This document shows, in pieces, positions 1-7,795 of a stretch of DNA of 7,795 nucleotides (positions are counted from its first letter, which is position 1; each line of letters begins with the position of its first letter). The stretch comes from an alpha proteobacterium 3107. Its GTDB lineage: Bacteria > Pseudomonadota > Alphaproteobacteria > Rhodobacterales > Rhodobacteraceae. The stretch spans positions 1-7,795 of the forward strand of contig JPPB01000324.1 in NCBI GenBank assembly GCA_001483205.1, given 5' to 3'. The translations under genes were made by a program, and so were the position numbers. The notes beneath the pieces were generated by a model. The model did not search any database, was not told the origin of the DNA, and worked only from the letters and a program-made list of their open reading frames with translations.

Positions 1-39
1 TCCGGTGGACCGTTTCAGGGCCGAACGGGCGGAGCCCAA
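1..39 (+). repeat. Dispersed repeat, right half (39-bp copy)
   Basis: These 39 bases are identical to 7754-7792 at the other end of the window, in the same orientation. In the right-hand copy they form the distal part of a long hairpin whose left arm contains GAAACGGTCC. Here that left arm would lie before position 1, so the element is cut by the window edge. The 39 bases run into the conserved hairpin at 41-68. No reading frame explains the identity. It is best viewed as part of an intergenic palindromic repeat family of this genome. Confidence 0.85.
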
Positions 40-40
40 G

Positions 41-68
41 GCGCTGCCCGGCGTTCCGCCGGGCGGGA
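41..68. repeat. GC-rich repeat hairpin downstream of guaB
   Basis: GCCCGGCG (46-53) pairs with CGCCGGGC (57-64) across a TTC loop, giving a perfect 8-bp stem. The same 28-bp unit recurs at 7540-7567 with only two differences, and these are the two bases of the loop-closing pair (G53:C57 versus A7552:T7556). The structure therefore seems to be what is conserved. It lies about 80 bases beyond the guaB stop codon and might help end guaB transcription. In the guaB direction no T-run follows the stem, so a classical intrinsic terminator is not supported. A T6 run on the plus strand (81-86) is 16 bases past the stem. Confidence 0.7.
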
Positions 69-144
69 TCGCCTAGCTGATTTTTTCTCAGTCATCCGGT
101 CAATACCCACGGCATCCTGCATCGTCATCGGGTCTCGCCCCCCC

Positions 145-2839
<2,695 letters not shown>

Positions 2840-2860
<21 letters not shown>

Positions 2861-4156
2861 AAACCACACCATCGCCAGCGTCAGCAGCGGCTGGCGCAGC
2901 GCCACCCCGCCGGGAAAGCGCGGCACCGGCACCGAGGCCATGATGTCAAATCGTCCGGCCTGTCCGGCAATCGCCTCTGCCGCCAGCTTGCCGCCGAGGG
3001 TCGCCATCGCCACCCCATGGCCTGAATACCCCCCCAACGCCAATGCATTGCCGCTCAGACGGGCGAAATGGGGCATCCGGCTCATCGTGATCCCCAGCGT
3101 CCCGCCCCAGGCATAATCAATCCGGGTTCCGGCAAGCCGGGGGAAAATTTTCAGCATCGGCTTTCGGACCTTCGCGGCAATGTCTTTCGGGAACCGCGCG
3201 CCATAGCTTTCCGCCCCGCCGAACAGCAGACGCCCCTCTTCGGAAAAACGGAAATAGTTCACCACGAACCGCGAATCCGCCACCGCGTGGTTATCCGCGA
3301 TCAGGCTGGCCCGAACCGCCGCCTCCAGCGGCTCCGTCGCGATGATGAAATTGTTGATCGGCATGACCCGCGCGGCAACCGTTCTGTTCAGGCGGCCCAG
3401 ATAGCCGTTGCAGGCCAGCACCAGATGGCCCGCCCTGATCCGCGCTGTCTCTGTTTGCAGCACCACCGGCGTTCCCGCCGTGATTGACGTGACCCGAGAG
3501 CGCTCGAACACGCGCGCGCCCGCCGCCCGCGCCAACCGGGACAGGCCAAGCGCAAATGAGAGCGGGTCAATATGCCCGGCCCCCCGATCCAGCGTTCCGC
3601 CGAAATAGGCATCCGTTCCGACAAGGGCGCGAATGCCCGCCCGGTCCAGCCCCTCGATCCGGTCATAACCGTATTCACTGCGCAGTTTTTCGGCATAGGC
3701 GAGGCTGTCGGGAACAAAACGCGCGCGATGATCGGCATGAATGATGCCGGGATGAAACGGCGTATTGACCTCTGGCCGCCGGGCGAGGGTCTTGACCAGC
3801 CCCACGGCCTCAAGGCCCAGATCCCAGAGCGCGCGGGCCGTCTGATGCCCGGTCAACCTCTCCAATGTGTCCTGATCCCGCCGCTGCCCGGTGCCGACCT
3901 GCCCGCCATTGCGCCCCGAGGCCCCGAACCCGACCCGATGTGCCTCCAGCAGGATGACCGCATATCCCCTCTCTGCCAGATGCAATGCCGCCGACAGGCC
4001 GGTAAAACCGCCGCCAACGATACAGACATCACACCGCATGTCGCCGACAGCGGGCGGCATCGGCGGCGGCAGGCCAGCACGGGCAGCAGAGTGGGCAACA
4101 TAATAGCAGGCGGGCGGATAGGCCCCGGCCTCGTCATTGGCGGTCAGCATGTCCAT
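2840..4156 (-). CDS. puuB: Gamma-glutamylputrescine oxidase-like FAD oxidoreductase
   Basis: This is a DAO-superfamily flavoenzyme of 438 residues, close to the length of Escherichia coli PuuB. PuuB oxidises gamma-glutamylputrescine to gamma-glutamyl-gamma-aminobutyraldehyde with release of ammonia and hydrogen peroxide. The FAD Rossmann motif CDVCIVGGGFTG starts near residue 42, followed by LLEA and VGFGASGRNGGQ (75-86). Near the C terminus are the PuuB-like segments SRMPHF and GYSGHGVA, and the protein ends SLRDRL, as I recall PuuB ending. The start ATG is 3 bp after the stop of the preceding aminotransferase gene. The only ribosome-site-like bases (AAAGG) lie 11 bases upstream, so translational coupling is likely. 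The 3' end overlaps glk by 21 bp. The exact amine substrate cannot be read from sequence: a gamma-glutamyl derivative of another amine is possible. Confidence 0.85.
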
Positions 4157-4159
4157 GGC

Positions 4160-5557
4160 TCAGGCGACCTTTAGCAGCCCCTCATCCCTGATCACGGCAT
4201 ATGTCTGATCAAGCGCCCGCCACGCCCGTTCAATCAGCAGGTCAATCTGCCCCTTCGTGATAATCAGCGGCGGCGAGACGATCATCCGGTCACCCACATG
4301 GCGCATCACCAGATGATTGGCAAAGCAGAAGTCGCGGCAGATCATGCCCACTTTGCCCGGCCCGGCGGCAAAGCCTGCCCGCGCCGCCTTATCAGGGGTC
4401 ATTTGCAACCCCGCCAGCAGGCCGAGCGTTCGCGCCTCTCCCACCAGCGGATGATCGGCGAGCTCTGACCAGCGCCGGGCAAGATAGGGGGCGGCGACCT
4501 GCCCGGCCTGTTCAACGATCTTCTCTTCCTCAAGGATGCGCAGATTTTCCAGCGCCACCGCCGCAGCGACCGGGTGGCCGGAATAGGTATATCCGTGGCT
4601 GAACTCGCCGCCCGCCGCGATTGTCTCTGCCACCTCGTCCCGCAGGATAGACCCGCCAATCGGCGCATAACCCGAACTCAGGCCCTTGGCGATGGTGATG
4701 ATGTCGGGCCGAATGGCGAATGTATCGCACCCCCACCAGTTTCCCGTCCGGCCAAAGCCGCAAATCACCTCATCAGCGATCAGCAAAATCTCATGCGCGT
4801 CGCAAATGCGCTGAATTTCGGGCCAGTAGGTTGCGGGCGGAATGATGACACCCCCGGCCCCCTGCACCGGTTCGGCGATGAACGCGGCGACACGGCCCTC
4901 GCCCAACTCGGCAATCTTTGCCTCAAGCTGGCGCGCACGTTCAAGGCCGAACGCCTCGGGCGACATTTCGCCCCCTTCGGCATACCAGTGCGGTTGATCG
5001 ATATGGGTGATCCCGGCAATCGGCAATCCGCCCTGCGCGTGCATCGCCGCCATCCCGCCCAGACTCGCGCCGCCCATGGTCGAGCCGTGATAGGCATTCC
5101 GGCGGCTGATGATCACCTGTTTCTGTGGCTTGCCCTTCGCCGCCCAATAGTGGCGCGCCAGCCGGATATTGGTGTCATTCGCCTCTGACCCGGACCCGGC
5201 ATAGAACACTTTCGTCATCCCCTCGGGCGCGAGACCGGCCAGCCGGGCGGACAGCGCGATCACCGGCGCGTGGCTGGTCTGAAAGAAGGTGTTGTAATAG
5301 GGCAATTCGCGCATCTGCCTGGCGGCGGCCTCTGCCAGTTCCTCACGCCCGTAGCCGATATTGACGCACCACAGCCCGGCCATGCCATCCAGCATTTCAA
5401 CGCCGTCGGTATCGGTCAGCATCACCCCGTTCGCCCGCGCGATGATCCGCGCGCCCTTGCGGGCAAGCTCTGCATCATTGGTAAAGGGGTGCAGGTGATG
5501 GGCGGCATCAAGCGCCTGAAGCGCGGGCGTCGGCAGGTGATTGCTGATGACGGTCAT
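4160..5557 (-). CDS. spuC: Class III putrescine/polyamine aminotransferase (SpuC-like)
   Basis: This is a PLP-dependent omega-amine aminotransferase of 465 residues that closely follows the pattern of Pseudomonas SpuC, the putrescine:pyruvate aminotransferase. The phosphate-binding GSGSEAND is at residues 121-128, YHG at 156-158, and the cofactor-binding Asp in ADEVICGFGRTG is Asp262. The Schiff-base lysine is Lys291 in TIAKGLSSGY. LWCVNIGYGREEL and FTYSGHPVA-type segments are also typical of the SpuC branch (here HGYTYSGHPVA). ATG 5557 was chosen because GGAG lies six bases upstream; a TTG six codons earlier is in frame but would place that GGAG inside the gene. It lies between the puuA-like gene (21-bp gap) and the puuB-like gene (3-bp gap), so it should act in the same amine catabolism. 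Other amine donors, such as beta-alanine or monoamines, cannot be excluded. Confidence 0.85.
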   Translation of the reverse strand: MTVISNHLPTPALQALDAAHHLHPFTNDAELARKGARIIARANGVMLTDTDGVEMLDGMAGLWCVNIGYGREELAEAAARQMRELPYYNTFFQTSHAPVIALSARLAGLAPEGMTKVFYAGSGSEANDTNIRLARHYWAAKGKPQKQVIISRRNAYHGSTMGGASLGGMAAMHAQGGLPIAGITHIDQPHWYAEGGEMSPEAFGLERARQLEAKIAELGEGRVAAFIAEPVQGAGGVIIPPATYWPEIQRICDAHEILLIADEVICGFGRTGNWWGCDTFAIRPDIITIAKGLSSGYAPIGGSILRDEVAETIAAGGEFSHGYTYSGHPVAAAVALENLRILEEEKIVEQAGQVAAPYLARRWSELADHPLVGEARTLGLLAGLQMTPDKAARAGFAAGPGKVGMICRDFCFANHLVMRHVGDRMIVSPPLIITKGQIDLLIERAWRALDQTYAVIRDEGLLKVA

Positions 5558-5578
5558 GGTTGTCTCCGGTTGCAAGCC

Positions 5579-6955
5579 CTATGCGTTCAGCAACAGGTGC
5601 TGACGCTCCCACGGGGATATTTCCTGCTGGTATTCCTCCAGCTCTGCCCATTTGATGTCGGAATAGACCCGGCAGAAACGCGCGCCCAGAATGTCCTTGA
5701 TCGCGGCATCCCGGTCGAACAGGTCAAGCGCCTCGCGCAGGCTGAAGGGCAATTCCTCGCCCCCCTTCAGAACCTCGTAATTCGCCGCCGGGCGTGGTTC
5801 ATCCCCGTTCACCATGCCCAGATAGCCCGCCGCCAGACTTGCCGCCAGGGCCAGATACGGGTTGGCATCGCTGCCGATCACCCGGTTTTCGACCCGCCGC
5901 GCCTCTGCGCCCGAGTTGGGGATGCGCAGGCCGGTGGTGCGGTTATCCGCCGCCCATTCCAGATTGGTGGGCGCGCTCATCCCCTCTGCGGTAAAGCGGC
6001 GATAGGAATTGACATATGGGGCCAGAAGCGGGATCACCGATCCGAGATATTTCTGCGACCCGCCGATGAAGTGGCGAAAGGCGGCGCTTTCGGTCCCGTC
6101 CGGGTTGGAAAACATGTTCTGCCCGGTCTTTGCATCGACGACGCTCTGGTGAATGTGCATGGCGCTGCCGGGTTCATCCCGTATCGGCTTGGCCATGAAG
6201 GTGGCAAACACGCCCTTGCAGAGCGCCGCCTCGCGGATCGTGCGTTTGAAATAGAACACCTGATCCGCCAGTTGCAGGGGGTCACCGTGCGGCAGGTTGA
6301 TCTCGATCTGCCCCGCGCCGCCTTCCTGAATAACCGTGTCGATCCTGAACCCCTGAGCCTCGGCAAAATCATAGATGGTGTCGATCACCTCGCCGAACTC
6401 ATCGACCGCCATCATCGAATAGGCCTGACGGCTGGCCCCCTTGCGCCCTGTCCGTCCGGGGGGCGGCTCTATCGCTTCGTTCGGGTCGATATTGGGCTTG
6501 GTCAGGTAAAATTCCAGCTCCGGCGCGACCACGGGCGACCATCCGCGCCCGGCATAGGCCCCCAGGACGCGCCTCAGCACGGTGCGCGGGGCCAGGTCCA
6601 GCCCCTGCCCGTCGCGGGTTTCCAGATCGCTGATGATTTGCAGGGTGGCGTCCTCGGCCCAGGGGACCGCCGTGGCGGTGGACATGTCCGGGCGCAGCAG
6701 GATGTCCTGCTCCAGCCACTGGTTCGGGATGTCCATGTCCACATACTCGCCCGAAATCGTCTGATAGAACAGCGAGACCGGCAGATAAAGCGTCTGTTCG
6801 GGGCTGAACTTATAGGACGGCATCGCCTTGCCCCGCGACATGCCGACGAAATCGGGGATGATGCACTCGACTTCCTCGATCCGCCGCTCGCCCAGATAGC
6901 GGGCGAAAGCGTCCGGCAGGTCGGTAACCCAGTCTGTGGGGGCGTGTGATACCAC
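5579..6955 (-). CDS. puuA: Gamma-glutamylputrescine synthetase-like (glutamine synthetase family)
   Basis: The product is a 458-residue member of the glutamine synthetase superfamily and probably ATP-dependently joins glutamate to putrescine or a related amine as the first step of the gamma-glutamylated pathway. The N-terminal beta-grasp region is about residues 20-120. In the catalytic domain, ELEFY (146-150), EGGAGQIEIN (211-220, metal ligands), ATFMAKP (251-257), MHIH (266-269), NSYRRF (316-321), NRT (338-340) and RVENR (354-358) are all present. The adenylylation loop tyrosine typical of true GlnA was not seen. The neighbouring PuuB-like and SpuC-like genes favour the PuuA role over nitrogen assimilation. 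A gamma-glutamylmethylamide-synthetase-like or other amine-ligase role is the main alternative. The start is GTG, with AGG 7 bases upstream; no better in-frame start exists until residue 39. It is the first gene of the three-gene operon. Confidence 0.85.
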   Translation of the reverse strand: MVSHAPTDWVTDLPDAFARYLGERRIEEVECIIPDFVGMSRGKAMPSYKFSPEQTLYLPVSLFYQTISGEYVDMDIPNQWLEQDILLRPDMSTATAVPWAEDATLQIISDLETRDGQGLDLAPRTVLRRVLGAYAGRGWSPVVAPELEFYLTKPNIDPNEAIEPPPGRTGRKGASRQAYSMMAVDEFGEVIDTIYDFAEAQGFRIDTVIQEGGAGQIEINLPHGDPLQLADQVFYFKRTIREAALCKGVFATFMAKPIRDEPGSAMHIHQSVVDAKTGQNMFSNPDGTESAAFRHFIGGSQKYLGSVIPLLAPYVNSYRRFTAEGMSAPTNLEWAADNRTTGLRIPNSGAEARRVENRVIGSDANPYLALAASLAAGYLGMVNGDEPRPAANYEVLKGGEELPFSLREALDLFDRDAAIKDILGARFCRVYSDIKWAELEEYQQEISPWERQHLLLNA

Positions 6956-7007
6956 GGCAACACCTGTTCATGCGGCTTTGTTCGGGGCGAAGGGATTCGT
7001 TCCCCGG

Positions 7008-7021
7008 GATTTGATCAAATC
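7008..7021. promoter_or_regulatory. 14-bp palindrome, probable operator of the puuA operon
   Basis: GATTTGATCAAATC is a perfect 14-bp palindrome in an otherwise GC-rich leader. It overlaps the proposed -10 element by three bases and covers the expected transcription start. That position suits a repressor that senses amines or their products. The TTGAT/ATCAA halves resemble an FNR-type half-site, but they abut without the 4-base spacer of a real FNR box. No regulator gene is in the window. Confidence 0.5.
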
Positions 7022-7048
7022 ATGCCGGAAAAGTGGCGCGCCCGTCAA
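7019..7048 (-). promoter_or_regulatory. Candidate sigma70-type promoter of the puuA-spuC-puuB operon
   Basis: Read on the minus strand, TTGACG (7048-7043) is followed after 18 bp by CATGAT (7024-7019), matching consensus at five and four of six positions. Transcription would begin near 7012, giving a leader of about 57 bases before the GTG of the first gene. It is the best promoter-like pair seen upstream of the operon. Confidence 0.4.
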
Positions 7049-7092
7049 TGACCCTTGTGTGGCGTGATGGCATGATCCCCTTTGGGAAAGCA

Positions 7093-7180
7093 GAAAAGAG
7101 CCGCGTCCGGCCAGGCAAGGGGGGCGCGCGCGCCGCCCACCCCATTGAGGGGGTGAGGCCCGTCCCGGAAACGGTCCGGG
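7093..7180. repeat. GC-rich palindromic module, truncated copy A
   Basis: GCCGCGTCCGGCC (7100-7112) recurs exactly at 7684-7696. GGCGCGCGCGCC (7123-7134) is a perfect 12-bp palindrome placed like the GGCGCG/CGCGCC hairpin of copy C. The 29 bases 7151-7179 match 7730-7758 with one mismatch. After that, copy A lacks the GGACCGTTTC arm that completes the long hairpin in copy C, so it is a half copy. It lies between the operon promoter and the palindrome array. Confidence 0.7.
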
Positions 7181-7223
7181 GGAGCGTTATTTGGATGTTA
7201 TAGTATATGTCAGCAGTACTGAC

Positions 7224-7463
7224 CTTATCCGCGGATAAGGCGTTCCCTCTGCCCTTATCCGCGGATAAGGCGTTCCCTCTGCCCTTATCCGCGGATAAGC
7301 CACGCCCTCTGCCCTTACCCGCGGATAAGCCACGTCCTCTGACCTTATCCGCGGATAAGCCACGCCCTTTGCCCTTATCCGCGGATAAGCCGCGCCCTTT
7401 GCCCTTATCCGCGGATAAGCCACGCCCTCTGCCCTTATCCGCGGATAAGCCACGCCCGTTGCC
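7224..7463. repeat. Eight-unit, 30-bp tandem array of the palindrome CTTATCCGCGGATAAG
   Basis: Eight contiguous 30-bp units start at 7224, 7254, 7284, 7314, 7344, 7374, 7404 and 7434. Each has a 16-bp perfect palindrome and a 14-bp linker. The palindrome is exact in seven of eight units; unit 4 has one T-to-C change (CTTACC). The linkers vary more: units 1 and 2 carry GCGTTCCCTCTGCC, while the rest are variants of CCACGCCCTCTGCC. Thus the palindrome is better conserved than the spacer. The near three-turn period places every palindrome on about the same face of the helix, which suits a DNA-binding protein. As RNA, each unit could form a small CUUAUC/GAUAAG stem with a CGCG loop. No Cas genes and no unique spacers are present, so it is not a CRISPR. 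Function unknown. Confidence 0.95.
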
Positions 7464-7567
7464 GGAACAGATGCGCGAATAATCCGAAAGGCAGCGCCCG
7501 GCCCGGCGGGTGCAAAGCGCCCGCCATCGGGCGGGGCGGGCGCTGCCCGGCATTCTGCCGGGCGGGA
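7463..7567. repeat. Palindromic module, copy B
   Basis: The first 43 bases (7463-7505) match 7656-7698 of copy C at 36 of 43 positions, mostly with transitions. GCAGCGCCCG (7491-7500) and CGGGCGCTGC (7537-7546) are perfect 10-bp inverted arms around a GC-rich interior. The unit ends with the hairpin GCCCGGCA-TTC-TGCCGGGC (7545-7563), the sister of 46-64. It directly follows the last unit of the palindrome array. Confidence 0.75.
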
Positions 7568-7574
7568 CGGGTTG

Positions 7575-7644
7575 GCCACCGACGCACCAATATATCAGAG
7601 GTCTTGCCCTTATCCGCGGATAAGGGGCGCGGGTCGTCGGTGGC
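7575..7644. repeat. Ninth palindrome nested in a 10-bp inverted repeat
   Basis: GCCACCGACG (7575-7584) and CGTCGGTGGC (7635-7644) are perfect inverted arms. Between them lies a solitary array palindrome (7609-7624), extended here to a 20-bp perfect palindrome (7607-7626). TATATCAG (7591-7598) lies exactly 10 bases before the palindrome, matching TATATGTCAG (7204-7213), which lies 10 bases before the first array unit. This suggests a single-palindrome version of the same element. Confidence 0.75.
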
Positions 7645-7655
7645 AGGCGCTTTGT

Positions 7656-7729
7656 CGGGACAGGCGCGCGAACAACCCGAAAGGCCGCGTCCGGCCCGCA
7701 CGGTAGGCGCGAACGCGCCGCCCCGTGGG
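7656..7729. repeat. Palindromic module, left part of copy C
   Basis: 7656-7698 pairs with copy B (36 of 43 identical). It is followed by a two-step hairpin: CACGG (7699-7703) with CCGTG (7723-7727) outside, and GGCGCG (7706-7711) with CGCGCC (7714-7719) inside around an AA loop. Copy A has GGCGCGCGCGCC at the equivalent place. Confidence 0.65.
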
Positions 7730-7792
7730 GGGTGAGGCCCGTCTCGGAAACGGTCCGGTGGACCGTTTCAGGGCCGAACGGGCGGAGCCCAA
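7730..7792. repeat. Long imperfect hairpin, right part of copy C
   Basis: GAAACGGTCC (7747-7756) and GGACCGTTTC (7760-7769) form a 10-bp perfect stem with a GGT loop. Outside it, GCCCGT (7737-7742) can pair with ACGGGC (7778-7783). The left arm is shared with copy A (28 of 29 at 7151-7179), and the right arm with the window start (39 of 39 at 1-39). The element continues to the window edge. Confidence 0.8.
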
Positions 7793-7795
7793 TGA

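Larger units (their letters stand above)
6956..7795. other. 840-bp non-coding, repeat-rich region
   Basis: No convincing gene is present. From left to right it holds the puuA leader, operator and promoter (6956-7048), an unassigned spacer (7049-7092), a GC-rich module (7093-7180), an AT-rich segment (7187-7210, 19 of 24 bases A or T), the eight-unit palindrome array (7224-7463), a second hairpin module (7463-7567), a solitary ninth palindrome inside an inverted repeat (7575-7644) and a third module (7656-7792). Three reading frames stay open across the array only because its period is 30 bp, a multiple of three. Their peptides are simple decamer repeats such as LSADKPRPLP. Confidence 0.8.

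Noticed and set aside
46..86. Rho-independent terminator formed by the hairpin and the T6 run
   Set aside because: The T-run is 16 bases beyond the stem and on the strand opposite to guaB transcription, so the geometry is wrong for guaB. No upstream plus-strand gene is visible to use it.
5558..5575. TTG start for the SpuC-like gene
   Set aside because: GGAG with a six-base spacing points to ATG 5557, and the TTG-initiated extension would contain that site.
5270..6949. 559-codon plus-strand open frame opposite puuA and spuC
   Set aside because: It is antisense to two strongly recognisable genes, shows no family motifs, and is explained by low stop-codon frequency in GC-rich DNA.
7011..7018. 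FNR-type box (TTGAT-ATCAA)
   Set aside because: The half-sites abut as TTGATCAA without the four-base spacer that FNR/Crp-type dimers need.
7224..7463. CRISPR array
   Set aside because: The repeats are only 16 bp and fully palindromic, the 14-bp spacers are near-copies of one another, and no cas gene is present.
7020..7553. Minus-strand 177-codon frame across the palindrome array
   Set aside because: It is kept open only by the 30-bp period of the array, with simple decamer repeats, no ribosome site and no domain outside the repeats.
6956..7795. tRNA, rRNA or insertion sequence in the repeat region
   Set aside because: No cloverleaf, rRNA segment or transposase-like reading frame was found. 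The structure is short palindromes and hairpins only.

Overview
The window looks like chromosomal DNA from a GC-rich alphaproteobacterium. A member of the Rhodobacterales is my best guess, based on base composition, codon choice and gene families; no rRNA or marker gene here fixes the taxon. Five protein genes fill positions 145 to 6955. Two non-coding repeat-rich stretches lie at the ends (1-144 and 6956-7795).

Left half: guaB (IMP dehydrogenase, minus strand) and glk (glucokinase, plus strand) are divergent. They are separated by 247 bp that hold a perfect 12-bp inverted repeat and a hairpin. glk then converges on the next gene, and the two coding regions overlap by 21 bp at their 3' ends.

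Right half: a tight three-gene minus-strand operon in the order puuA-like (glutamine-synthetase-fold gamma-glutamylputrescine synthetase), spuC-like (class III, PLP-dependent putrescine/polyamine aminotransferase), puuB-like (FAD-dependent gamma-glutamylputrescine oxidase). The gaps are 21 and 3 bp. The genes suggest that putrescine or related amines can be used by two routes, a gamma-glutamylated oxidative one and a direct transamination one. The later steps (aldehyde dehydrogenase, gamma-Glu-GABA hydrolase, GABA aminotransferase), a transporter and a regulator are not in the window. A plausible sigma70-type promoter with a 14-bp perfect palindrome at its start region lies in front of puuA.

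Far right: beyond that promoter there is no convincing gene. The DNA is instead a mosaic of palindromic repeats. Its centre is an array of eight 30-bp units, each carrying the 16-bp palindrome CTTATCCGCGGATAAG. A ninth solitary copy sits inside a 10-bp inverted repeat. Around these are GC-rich hairpin modules present in two or three diverged copies. One module recurs exactly (39 bp) at both ends of the window, and a neighbouring hairpin shows a compensatory base-pair change between copies. This palindrome array and its modular surroundings are the least explained part of the window.
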